DNA of 22,580 nt from Treponema sp. (GTDB lineage Bacteria; Spirochaetota; Spirochaetia; Treponematales; Treponemataceae): the NCBI GenBank assembly GCA_016293005.1, contig JAEDFA010000031.1, positions 1-22,580 on the forward strand. The letters are read 5' to 3'. Both the position numbers and the translations under genes were made by a program. Under the pieces are notes generated by a model. It saw nothing but the letters and a program-made list of their open reading frames with translations. It made no database searches and was not told the origin of the DNA. This document shows, piece after piece, positions 1-8,036 of the stretch. The stretch's first letter is position 1, and each line of letters opens with the position of its first letter.

Positions 1-100
1 AATACAAACGGCTTTTTTTTATTTTTAAACTTGTTTTCTGATATATACACTTCCAGCATATAAATAAATATACAGGAAAAAGGACAGGATGTCTAATTGT

Positions 101-212
101 GTCTTTTACAACTGTCTGTGGGATGCTGATGCCCCAGGCACGCGAGTGCCGCGTTAAATAATTTCCTTAAGGCAAACGCCCTTGTGGCGTAACCGAGTTC
201 AGCATGACAACA
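101..212 (-). repeat. Palindromic dispersed-type repeat, copy 1 (split by an insert)
   Basis: The flanks of this copy match copy 3 (266-314): 101-129 matches 266-293 with one extra T and one substitution, and 191-212 matches 293-314 exactly. The palindrome GATGCTGA...TCAGCATG is interrupted between its arms by 61 bp (130-190). The strand given is the one on which the core reads TGTCATGCTGAAC. Confidence 0.8.
130..190. repeat. 61-bp hairpin-rich insert within repeat copy 1
   Basis: This segment is absent from the otherwise matching copy 3. It contains perfect hairpins: GGCAC-GCGA-GTGCC at 137-150, ACGCC-CTTGT-GGCGT at 176-190, and an alternative long-range GCGTT/AACGC pairing (151-155 with 175-179). 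It is more GC-rich than its surroundings. It looks like a second small repeat module nested in the first. Whether it occurs elsewhere in the genome cannot be seen here. Confidence 0.6.
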
Positions 213-229
213 AGTTTTTACCGTCAACT

Positions 230-258
230 TGTCATTCCGAACTTGTTTCGGAATCTCA
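230..258 (+). repeat. Palindromic repeat, copy 2
   Basis: A 29-bp element with 8-bp perfect arms, ATTCCGAA (234-241) and TTCGGAAT (247-254), around a 5-nt loop. It aligns without gaps to the reverse complement of 283-311, with 7 differences in 29 positions. Two pairs of those differences are compensatory within the stem. Confidence 0.75.
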
Positions 259-265
259 TTAATAG

Positions 266-314
266 GTCTTTACAACTCTCTGTGGGATGCTGAACCGAGT
301 TCAGCATGACAACA
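266..314 (-). repeat. Palindromic repeat, copy 3 (intact)
   Basis: An intact unit with perfect 9-bp arms, ATGCTGAAC (287-295) and GTTCAGCAT (299-307), around a 3-nt CGA loop. It also has a conserved flank at 266-286 that is shared with copy 1. No ORF spans the 1-398 stretch. Apart from the repeats and a terminator hairpin it appears non-coding. Confidence 0.8.
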
Positions 315-340
315 TAATGGTAGTTCAGCCGTAAAAACAA

Positions 341-376
341 CAGGCTGCCCTCTTAAAACTTTAAGAAACCAGCCTG
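341..376 (-). terminator. Rho-independent terminator of the amylase gene
   Basis: CAGGCTG (341-347) pairs with CAGCCTG (370-376), with an inner stem TCTTAAA/TTTAAGA (351-357, 360-366). On the minus strand the hairpin is followed by TTGTTTTTAC. It lies 22 bp beyond the stop codon of the minus-strand amylase gene. Confidence 0.8.
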
Positions 377-398
377 ATTTATTTATTATATGGAAAGA

Positions 399-3300
399 TT
401 ATGGGAACTGGGTAACAGAAGTTGTTTCTGGATAAGAATTGTTCGGGTCATTCTGCCATGTCCATGTATTACCCTTAATTGCAACAGTTTCTGTAGAACT
501 GTAAGTTCCTTTTAATGCTTTCCAATTAAATGTTCCGGTTGAAGGAACGGTTACTGTTGCTTTCCAAACATTGCCAGTACTCCATGTTCCTCTTACGGCA
601 ATTGTCCATGTTTCTGCTTCTGTAAATGTTCCTGTGAAGTACATTGCATTTCCGCTTCCGCAGTCGTATGTTACCGAAAGTTCAACTGTTGTTTCTCCGC
701 CATCTTCATAAGTGCCGTTAACGCCTTTCTTCCAGATTTTGAAATTCGTTCCGCCGTAAATCGGGTTGTTTCCAGCATAGCCATATGCGCTTGGTGTGTA
801 TGAACCGCCGATAGAAACAATCAGGCTTCCGTTTGTACCGGTAATTTCTGCGGCGTAAACTGAACTGTCTGCTTTTAGCGTTGTCCTCACAGAATCGTAT
901 TCAATGCCAGTTTCTTTTCTAAGCTGAATAAGATAATCGATGTGTTCCCTAAGAGTTTTTTCAGTTCCTGCAACAGTATTTCCTGCAAGGTATGACTGTG
1001 CTGCTCCTAAACCACTGTATGGATAAGTTGTGTCTCCGTTTCCGCCTTCACTAAATGTAAAATAATGACTCCATGAAACACAAGGCACTCCAGGATGAGT
1101 TAATATCAAGGCGTAACCTGCACCGATTTTATTACGATTCAATTCCCAGTGTCCCTGATTAGAGCCTGTGTCGTGGTTATCGATAAATGTTACGGCATCA
1201 GAAGGCTGGCTGATATAAAGGTTTGATTCATCTGCAAGAAGTGCATAATTTCCGCTTCCTGCTGTAGTTCCCCATCCGAATACGCTGTTCATTGCGCCTT
1301 TTAATGCAAAGTCAAATGCACGGGACTTCTGACCACTTTCTTCTTCTGTTGAAGTTATCCAGTTTTTAATTTCATTTCCCCATACAGAAGGTGAAGATGC
1401 ATTATATCCGGATGACGGCCAGTATTCACCTACAGAGAACTGTGCGCTTGAACCTGCGTTATATTTTCCAACATATTTTCCGGCAAAGCCTTTTACATAA
1501 TCGTATCTCCAGCCTACAAATCCGGCAGGTTTTAAAACATCGTTCATCCATGCAATAATTCCGTCCTGAACAACAGTATTTGTGTGGTCAAGATCGCGGT
1601 ATGCACCGTATGTAGCTCCTGTATCAGCAGCTCCAGAAGGCTTTCCTACCATGTGATCTTTATCTCCAGAGTCTGCATTGAAAGCTTCATCATCAGAACA
1701 GATTGCAGGATATTTTACACCTTTTACAACGCCCCAATCAGGATTTGTAAAGTCACCCCAGCAAGTTGAACCTGCACGATGGTTTACAACAATATCCGCA
1801 ATTGCTTTTGCAGGCTGAATTGCCTGAATAACTTCCTTAAGTTCAGTTGCAGTTCCATAGTAACTGTTCAAATTGTTAAGTTCTGTTGGCGCATATCCTT
1901 CAGATGAATTTGTATCACAGATGCTTGGCGGATTAAACCACACATAACCAAATGTATCTTTAATTGAAGAAGCATTTTTCTTCATTATGTCGTACCATTT
2001 TCCCCAGTATGGACTTGGATTTTCTTTATTCCAGCTTGTTCCTCTTGGTGCAGAGTTCCATGTAAATCCCTGAAGCATTACGGCTGTTTTTGAGGATTCA
2101 GAAACTTGTCCTTTTACATAGAATATTTTTGAAGCAACAGAGGATGCTTTATATCCGTCTGAAACAGCGATTGCCTTTACAGATGTTTTTTCTGTTACGG
2201 TAAATGTCCCTGTGTAAAGAGTTCCGTTCTCTTCTGAAGGAGTTTCTCCATCTAAAGTGTAATAGATTTTTGCACCTTCTGTAGAACAGTCAATCGTAAT
2301 CTGAGTGCTTGTTTCAAAAGGAGAAGTTCCGCTAATTACAGGAGTTGCACATACCGGAGAATCTGCAACCTGTTTTAAAATCGTTACGGTGTACGGACCT
2401 ACGCTGTAAGTGCCAGAAGAATCACGCCTGTAGGAAGTATCAGTTTCTTCCCAATAATTGCAATTTGTTTCTGCCCAGTTCCCTGTATCTACAATGCGCG
2501 TCCACTCTTTTCCGCTTGAAGGCGAAGGAAATGTAAATGATGCATCATAGCCTGTCATATTAATCATCATGTAATATGTTCCGCCATTTTTAGCACCTGA
2601 ACCGTTTATCATTACAGCTTTCTTACATCCTGAATCTACCCAGCCTTTTACTCCAGCAGTTGAATACCATTCAATTGGAGCATCAGCACCTGTAATCTGG
2701 CGAAGGCTTTCATTGTTCAGTCTTTCGTTCATCACAAAGCGTGCAAAGTCAAAATTTCCGTTTTTGCCTTCAGTGTTTGCAAATGTTCCAAATTTATCTG
2801 TGTAAGTTCCACATTCAGCTTTTCCGTCTGAACCTGTACTTACAGTATGCGGAGAATCTGTTGCAACCATCGAATAATTGTTCCATGTTGCAACGCTGTC
2901 TATGTTATACGGATTGTTGTTTCCATTCTGAGTTCGTCCGAATTCATCCCCGTAAACAATCATCGGGATTCCTGCACTGAACATCTGCATTGCAAAATAA
3001 TTTCGTGCCCTCTGCCTGTTTGAAGCAGGTTCTGTTCCTGTTCCAAGTGAATTATTATCACCGTTTCCGCCGTCGCTAGGTCCAAACGGCCATTGTAATG
3101 TTCCATTTAAAGCGTTTCCAGCTCCTGAATAAGAACACAAATCTGCAAGCGTAAATCCGTCGTGGGCAACTACAAAGTTTACGGAAGGCTCTTCTGCACC
3201 AAAATGATTAAGTGAACCGTAAATTCCGTCTGTGTATGAAATTGCAGCCCTTTCTGCACCGTTACCGACAAATGCACGAATACTGTCGCGGTAGTAACCG

Positions 3301-5570
3301 TTCCAGCCTGCCCAGCCGTCCGGGAAGTTTCCTACCTGATACGAATTATTTCCGCAATCCCAGCTTTCTGCAATCATTTCAACATTTTTTGCTTTTCCAA
3401 GTTCCGCAATTTTTACGGTCGTTTCTGCGTTAAGATTGTAATCCCAGCCAGAACTTGAAGAACTGTATTCGCGTCCAAGAACAGTTGCAAGGTCAAAACG
3501 GAAGCCGTCAACGCCCATTTCATCAATCCAGTATTCAAGGGAATCAAGGATAAAACCTCTTACATAAGGATTATCACACTGAAGGTTATTTCCGCAGCCT
3601 GTAGTTTCCCAATATGCTGATTTATCGCTTGGAACAAGTGAATAATAAGTGCTGTTGTCAATTCCGCGCATGCTTACGACTGTAACCTGTGCGTTATTGT
3701 CTTTACTTCCATTCCAAGGACCGCCTTCGCCTGAATGGTTGTACACAACATCAAGATAGACTTCCATTCCTGCATCGTGGAAAGCCTTTACCATTTCTTT
3801 AAACTCTTTTGTAGGGCCACCCGGCGTTTTATCATAAGAATAGCGTCTGTCCGGTGCAAAATAATCGAATGTCATGTAGCCCCAGAAGTTTCCGCCCGGG
3901 CCGTCATCTGGATTTGCATCGTTGTCTGTTTCGTGAACAGGAAGAAGTTCGATTGTGTTTATACCAAGCGCTTTTAAATATGGAACAAGATATGAAGCGC
4001 CTTTGTAAGTTCCTCTATATTCAGAAGGAATATCCTGAACGGCATCAAACTGACTGTAGCCGCTTAAAAGGGAAGAAAGCTTTGCCGTTGACGAATGATT
4101 TGTAATGCCGCGTACATGTGCCTCATAAATTATTGCATCTTTCTGAGGGATTCCAGGTTTTGTGCCGTAACTTGTGCTGTCGCTAATAATATAGCCTTTC
4201 GGGGCAATTTTTCCTGAATCGTAATTTCTAAAATCTACACCGGTAGAAAGCGCATTATACGGTTTTTCTGTGCTTGGAGAATGTGAAAGCGCATCTTTGT
4301 TGCTAGGGTCGTGCGTAATTTCTTTTGCGTACGGGTCAAATACAACTTTATTCGGGTTAAAGCGGTTTCCGTTTTCATCGCAGTCAGAAATAAATCCTAT
4401 GCTGCTTCCGCCTCTTTGCCATTCATCTGAATATTCCCAGTTTGGGCCCCAAAGACGGAATGCGTAAATTGAACCATTTAAATCGCCTGAAATTTTTGCA
4501 CGCCATACATCATTTGAATCTTTTACAAGCCAGTAATCATATTGTGAATCTGCTCCGTAAGAAGCATTGTATATTTCAAGCAGGACTTTTTCTGCGTTTT
4601 TAGAATAAAGTGCAAATGTAGTTGTACTTCCGTCAGAAACTGCACCGTAATCCCATGTTCCCTGTGCCCACGACTCTTCTTCAACCGGACTGAATTTTCC
4701 AGAAGACGGGTGCATGAAACCTAAAGTTGGAATTGTAAATTCTATTTCTCCTAAATCTACTGTCTGATTGTCTTGAACTGTAACTTTTTTTTCGTATAAA
4801 ACAACTGCTTCTTTTGTAATGTAAAAAGTCCATGTTCCAGGAGCGACTCCAGAAATTGTCTGTTCACCGGAAGAAAGAGCAATTTGCTGAGAAATAACAT
4901 CGTTTACATGAACAGAAACAGAAGAATCCGCTAAATCTGAAGAAAATTTTACAGTTCCGCCTGAGAGTTTATAAGAATCTGGAGTTTTTTTAGTTCCGTT
5001 TTTAATGTCCAGGGCAATCTGGTTAGTATCAATCAAAAGAGCGTGAACATTTTGCGGTAAAAGAGAAGAAACTTTTTCAGAATTTAATGAAGAAACATCG
5101 TAATTTAATTTATAAAGTGAATGATAGACATTTCCAATAGAAGTAGACTTCCATGTAACAGAAACAGAATTTGAATCTCCCGGTTCAATATCGCAGATTG
5201 CGCTCATCACAATTCCGTCTAGATTAGAAAGAATCGTGCCCACAGTTTTTCGCGCCTGAACAGTTACAATCCGGTTTTTTCCTACAGGAACATTTTCAAT
5301 TTGAAAAGAACCTTTGCCGTTTACACAGGAAGCAGAAACCGAAAGAGTCTCCATTTTTGAACCGTATACTGTAATTAAAGCGCTGTCGATTTTTGAAACA
5401 TCTAAAAACCGGCCACTTTCATCAGAAGAATTTTCATTAGTTGTAATTTTTAATGTGCCGTAACGGGAGTTTTCATAGGAAGAATCGGAAGAAACTTGAT
5501 TTGCGCAAGAAACAATAAGTGAAAGCGAAAAAAATAAAATTCCGAAAACAGTCAAAGCCTTTTTTTTCAT
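399..5570 (-). CDS. Two-domain surface amylase: isoamylase-type debranching enzyme fused to alpha-amylase
   Basis: This is a predicted secreted lipoprotein of 1723 residues that would hydrolyse both alpha-1,6 and alpha-1,4 bonds of starch or glycogen. The signal peptide ends in LIVSC (Cys22). Residues 30-275 hold two beta-rich modules of unknown role. A CBM48-like segment (~285-395) precedes the first GH13 barrel. That barrel has DVVYNH (607-612), nucleophile D693 in GFRFDLAT, acid E735 in AESWD and D804 in VAHDG, with isoamylase/GlgX-like motifs NNNPYNIDS and GDEFGRT. A chitobiase-C-like beta domain (~1075-1154) links to a second GH13 barrel of plant alpha-amylase type (GH13_6-like). Its motifs are DIVVNH (1259-1264), D1357 in GWRYDY, E1382 in VGEYW and D1467 in DNHDTGS. 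The tail (~1640-1723), with WTWQNDPNNSY, resembles a CBM20-like starch-binding domain. A GGAGG ribosome site (5576-5580) supports the start. Both active sites look complete. The gene is monocistronic. Confidence 0.93.
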   Translation of the reverse strand: MKKKALTVFGILFFSLSLIVSCANQVSSDSSYENSRYGTLKITTNENSSDESGRFLDVSKIDSALITVYGSKMETLSVSASCVNGKGSFQIENVPVGKNRIVTVQARKTVGTILSNLDGIVMSAICDIEPGDSNSVSVTWKSTSIGNVYHSLYKLNYDVSSLNSEKVSSLLPQNVHALLIDTNQIALDIKNGTKKTPDSYKLSGGTVKFSSDLADSSVSVHVNDVISQQIALSSGEQTISGVAPGTWTFYITKEAVVLYEKKVTVQDNQTVDLGEIEFTIPTLGFMHPSSGKFSPVEEESWAQGTWDYGAVSDGSTTTFALYSKNAEKVLLEIYNASYGADSQYDYWLVKDSNDVWRAKISGDLNGSIYAFRLWGPNWEYSDEWQRGGSSIGFISDCDENGNRFNPNKVVFDPYAKEITHDPSNKDALSHSPSTEKPYNALSTGVDFRNYDSGKIAPKGYIISDSTSYGTKPGIPQKDAIIYEAHVRGITNHSSTAKLSSLLSGYSQFDAVQDIPSEYRGTYKGASYLVPYLKALGINTIELLPVHETDNDANPDDGPGGNFWGYMTFDYFAPDRRYSYDKTPGGPTKEFKEMVKAFHDAGMEVYLDVVYNHSGEGGPWNGSKDNNAQVTVVSMRGIDNSTYYSLVPSDKSAYWETTGCGNNLQCDNPYVRGFILDSLEYWIDEMGVDGFRFDLATVLGREYSSSSSGWDYNLNAETTVKIAELGKAKNVEMIAESWDCGNNSYQVGNFPDGWAGWNGYYRDSIRAFVGNGAERAAISYTDGIYGSLNHFGAEEPSVNFVVAHDGFTLADLCSYSGAGNALNGTLQWPFGPSDGGNGDNNSLGTGTEPASNRQRARNYFAMQMFSAGIPMIVYGDEFGRTQNGNNNPYNIDSVATWNNYSMVATDSPHTVSTGSDGKAECGTYTDKFGTFANTEGKNGNFDFARFVMNERLNNESLRQITGADAPIEWYSTAGVKGWVDSGCKKAVMINGSGAKNGGTYYMMINMTGYDASFTFPSPSSGKEWTRIVDTGNWAETNCNYWEETDTSYRRDSSGTYSVGPYTVTILKQVADSPVCATPVISGTSPFETSTQITIDCSTEGAKIYYTLDGETPSEENGTLYTGTFTVTEKTSVKAIAVSDGYKASSVASKIFYVKGQVSESSKTAVMLQGFTWNSAPRGTSWNKENPSPYWGKWYDIMKKNASSIKDTFGYVWFNPPSICDTNSSEGYAPTELNNLNSYYGTATELKEVIQAIQPAKAIADIVVNHRAGSTCWGDFTNPDWGVVKGVKYPAICSDDEAFNADSGDKDHMVGKPSGAADTGATYGAYRDLDHTNTVVQDGIIAWMNDVLKPAGFVGWRYDYVKGFAGKYVGKYNAGSSAQFSVGEYWPSSGYNASSPSVWGNEIKNWITSTEEESGQKSRAFDFALKGAMNSVFGWGTTAGSGNYALLADESNLYISQPSDAVTFIDNHDTGSNQGHWELNRNKIGAGYALILTHPGVPCVSWSHYFTFSEGGNGDTTYPYSGLGAAQSYLAGNTVAGTEKTLREHIDYLIQLRKETGIEYDSVRTTLKADSSVYAAEITGTNGSLIVSIGGSYTPSAYGYAGNNPIYGGTNFKIWKKGVNGTYEDGGETTVELSVTYDCGSGNAMYFTGTFTEAETWTIAVRGTWSTGNVWKATVTVPSTGTFNWKALKGTYSSTETVAIKGNTWTWQNDPNNSYPETTSVTQFP

Positions 5571-5655
5571 AAAAGCCTCCAGAAATAAAATTTTAAAATT
5601 ACCTTAAACAAATTCCGATTTTGAAGCATAAAAAAACAGGCATATAACTAAAAAA

Positions 5656-5684
5656 ATTATAAATGCACACTTAGAATTTGTAAA
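5656..5684 (-). promoter_or_regulatory. Promoter of the amylase gene
   Basis: On the minus strand TTTACA (5679-5684), a 17-bp spacer and TATAAT (5656-5661). It would give a leader of about 80 nt before the ATG at 5570. Assigned by match to the sigma-70 consensus only. Confidence 0.65.
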
Positions 5685-5701
5685 ATTTTATTTTCATTTC
5701 C

Positions 5702-5730
5702 TTGCGTATAAAAACAAATAAAAGTATACT
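5702..5730 (+). promoter_or_regulatory. Promoter of the Dcd-like membrane protein gene
   Basis: TTGCGT (5702-5707), a 17-bp spacer and TATACT (5725-5730). It predicts a ~90-nt leader with a small hairpin, AAGGAT/ATCCTT (5787-5792 with 5805-5810), just before the AGGAG ribosome site (5816-5820). Its -35 box is 17 bp from the -35 box of the divergent amylase promoter. Confidence 0.65.
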
Positions 5731-5826
5731 GAAATAAACAACAATTATAGGACTTTGCTTAAAATAATGTCAAAGTTTTCATTCATAAGGATAGCGTTGT
5801 AAACATCCTTTTTACAGGAGAAGATT

Positions 5827-6633
5827 ATGATTCTTGTTGATAAAAATATAAAAAAACTTATTTCAGAAAATAAACTGATTGTTTCTGGTTATAAAGAAGA
5901 GAATCTCAAAGGAATCGCCTACGAACTTACAATTGATTCAATTTACAATTCAGAAAAAAATGCAGTTTCTTCTTTAGATTTAAAACCGGGAGACATTACT
6001 TATATCAAAACAAACGAAGAAATTTCTCTTCCAGAAAATATAACAGCACGAATCATTGAACGAAATTCTGTTATGAGAATAGGTTTAAAAGTTGACGGTC
6101 CGCAATATATCCCTTGCCATAAAACTTTTTGTTTCCTTCGCGTTCAAAATATTTCTGATTCAGTTATTACGCTTACAAACGGTTTCAATATCGCACAAAT
6201 TCTGTTTGAACAGTTATCAGAAGTTCCTGAACAAACTTACGACAAACAAAACAGCGCATCTTTTAAAGACGAAAAAGATTTCATCGGAAGCGGCCGTTAC
6301 CAGCCTGAATACAACAAAATTATCAAAAAATTCAATGATACAAAAGAAGATATTGAATCTTTAAAAGATAAAATTTATGGAAATGTTCTTACCATAATGG
6401 GAATTTTCGTTTCTATATTCACATTAATAAGCGTAAATATTCAGTCTTTTGCAAAAGAAACAATATCAAAATCACTTATTGCTACGATAAATCTTTCTTT
6501 ATTATCATGTATTGCAGTTTTACTTGGCTTTACAATAATCATAATTAACAAAGGTAAAAAACTCTGGTTTACAATAACATATCTTGCTGTTATCATTGCG
6601 CTCATCGTTACAACAATAATTCTTGCATTTTAA
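5827..6633 (+). CDS. Membrane-anchored dCTP deaminase/dUTPase-fold protein, probably not a deaminase
   Basis: Residues 1-160 follow the Dcd fold: MILVDKNI at the N-terminus, an AYEL motif at 31-34, SLPENITARIIERNSVMRIG around R79 and R84, NIAQILFEQL at 121-130 and a terminal GRYQPEY. In a gapless alignment from memory to E. coli Dcd, its catalytic Glu138 (VLEFYN) falls on Arg105 here (FLRVQN), and the upstream IDPGW motif is replaced by YIPCH. Deaminase and dUTPase chemistry is therefore doubtful. A charged, probably coiled-coil stretch (160-184) leads to three hydrophobic helices (~185-204, 217-240, 247-267). Cytosolic Dcd enzymes lack such a tail. The AGGAG ribosome site is 6 nt before the ATG. 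The function is unknown. A nucleotide-binding sensor at the membrane is inference. Confidence 0.75.
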   Translation: MILVDKNIKKLISENKLIVSGYKEENLKGIAYELTIDSIYNSEKNAVSSLDLKPGDITYIKTNEEISLPENITARIIERNSVMRIGLKVDGPQYIPCHKTFCFLRVQNISDSVITLTNGFNIAQILFEQLSEVPEQTYDKQNSASFKDEKDFIGSGRYQPEYNKIIKKFNDTKEDIESLKDKIYGNVLTIMGIFVSIFTLISVNIQSFAKETISKSLIATINLSLLSCIAVLLGFTIIIINKGKKLWFTITYLAVIIALIVTTIILAF

Positions 6634-6643
6634 ATAAAAAAAA

Positions 6644-6677
6644 GGACTTTCTTAAAACATCAGCTTTTTGAAAGTCC
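6644..6677. terminator. Bidirectional terminator between convergent genes
   Basis: GGACTTTC (6644-6651) pairs with GAAAGTCC (6670-6677) around an 18-nt loop. T-rich tracts follow in both directions (CTTTTCTTTT on plus, TTTTTTTATTT on minus). It sits between the stop codons of the Dcd-like gene and the phosphatase gene. Confidence 0.85.
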
Positions 6678-6685
6678 CTTTTCTT

Positions 6686-7927
6686 TTACTCGGAAGCTAC
6701 CTTTAAGCGCTCTTGAAGTGTTTTAATATCTAAAGAAGTAAGATAATTGTTTTCGATAAAATAATTTGAAAGTTCCTGCTGAAGATTTTCTACTTTATCA
6801 ATCGGTTTAAAAAGCATCTGTTCAAAACTGTACTGCAAAAGTCTGTAATCCCTGAATTCTTTGATTCCGGCATCGTTTGATTTCTGATAGTCTTTTTTTA
6901 TTTCTTCCCAGGAAGCACCTGAAAGCGCGGCTAAAACAGCGGAAACGGCACCAGTTCTGTCTGTTCCAAGACGGCAATGGACATAATACGGACCCGGGTG
7001 AGAATTTATAAAATCCACAATTTTTGCAATTAAATTCCCGAATTCTTCGCCGTTCGATCTGTAATAAACTGTATTGTAATTTGTGTCTACAAAAAGCCAG
7101 TTTTTATTTTCTTTTATAGTCTGGGCATAAACCGAAATCTGTTCTTTTTTTGCATCAATCTGCTCGTTTCCACTCAATGTTATAACAGACTGAATTTTAT
7201 TGTCGCGCAAAAGTTTATTCACCATTTTAATGCGTTCATCTTCGGTGTCAAAAGTTTTGTTTTTTTTATACGGATGATAGCCGCGGAATAAATTTGAAGT
7301 TCCAGGAACAAGTCGGAAATTTGCAAGCGTTTTCTGGTCTTCTGGATTTTCAAGGTCAAAATCTTTTAATTTTTTCTGTTTGTCTGCAATTTTTGTATTT
7401 TCGACAATTTCAAGCGGATTATCTTCTGGAAACAGAATAAGATTGTTCGTTGCCATCTGAAATCCTGGAATTCTTGAAATGGCTTTTGGTTCTGTAGTCT
7501 GACTTCTAGTTCTGTGAAGTTCCTGACCGCAAACTGTTTCGATGTAACTTTTGTCTTCTGTAATTACAAATTTAAATTCCGGGAATCCTGAATTTCCTGG
7601 AATCATAACATCAATTTTTTCACATTCCAAAGTCCAGACGCTTTTGTCTTTTTTTAGAGGAGAAAGTTCCCAGCCAGGATTTTTCTTTGCCCAGCCGTTA
7701 AAAGAACCTTCAACGAAAACTTTTGTTGGTTTTGCAATATTGTACGACGCTGCATCAAAAACGAAAACAATTTTATTTCCGTCTTCCGTAATCTGATAAC
7801 CGAGTTTTCTGTTGTATTTGTTCAGTTTAAATGATTCCTGAACTTCCGCCCTATACGGCGCTTTTGAAAAAACAAATGCCCCGGAAAAAAATGCGCATAA
7901 AACTAAAATAATTTTTTTTATTTTCAT
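6686..7927 (-). CDS. Exported dual-specificity phosphatase with N-terminal glycogen-binding-like domain
   Basis: Start chosen at the ATG at 7925-7927 (MKIKK, signal peptide ~1-22, 413 residues). It has a GGAG site 8 nt upstream, whereas the open frame runs on to a TTG at 7954 with no such site. Residues ~45-130 resemble the AMPK-beta/CBM48 E-set fold (VFVEGSFNGW, then a W-rich strand pair and FKFVI). Residues ~200-370 are a cysteine phosphatase domain with the P-loop HCRLGTDRTG at 317-326 (Cys318, Arg324). The general acid may be the Asp in LFVDTNYN. This combination is known from laforin and plant SEX4, which dephosphorylate glycogen or starch. The P-loop itself is closer to bacterial periplasmic tyrosine phosphatases. 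The substrate is therefore open: a phosphoglucan, supported by the nearby amylase, or a phosphoprotein or phospholipid. Confidence 0.8.
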   Translation of the reverse strand: MKIKKIILVLCAFFSGAFVFSKAPYRAEVQESFKLNKYNRKLGYQITEDGNKIVFVFDAASYNIAKPTKVFVEGSFNGWAKKNPGWELSPLKKDKSVWTLECEKIDVMIPGNSGFPEFKFVITEDKSYIETVCGQELHRTRSQTTEPKAISRIPGFQMATNNLILFPEDNPLEIVENTKIADKQKKLKDFDLENPEDQKTLANFRLVPGTSNLFRGYHPYKKNKTFDTEDERIKMVNKLLRDNKIQSVITLSGNEQIDAKKEQISVYAQTIKENKNWLFVDTNYNTVYYRSNGEEFGNLIAKIVDFINSHPGPYYVHCRLGTDRTGAVSAVLAALSGASWEEIKKDYQKSNDAGIKEFRDYRLLQYSFEQMLFKPIDKVENLQQELSNYFIENNYLTSLDIKTLQERLKVASE

Positions 7928-8036
7928 AATATCTCCAATATACGGCATATTCAAAAAAATCTAAAAGCAATTTTTTCAAATCTGACCATAATTTAAAAAA
8001 AAATTCAAATGCAAGGTTACAAGATAAAATATTTAC

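Noticed and set aside
101..314. Repeats at the left edge as a CRISPR array
   Set aside because: Only three copies exist, in mixed orientation, with uneven spacing. The repeats are palindromic with divergent stems, and no cas gene is present.
399..5570. First GH13 domain as a type I pullulanase
   Set aside because: The YNWGYDP signature of type I pullulanases is absent. The NFWGYMTFDYFAPDRRYS, NNNPYNIDS and HDGFTLADL motifs fit isoamylase/GlgX better.
5827..6633. Functional dCTP deaminase (dcd)
   Set aside because: The catalytic Glu aligns to Arg105, the IDPGW-type motif is missing, and three membrane helices are added. A housekeeping deaminase label would mislead.
7928..7954. Upstream TTG start for the phosphatase
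   Set aside because: It adds nine residues before a standard signal peptide and has no ribosome site. The ATG at 7927 has GGAG at the right distance.
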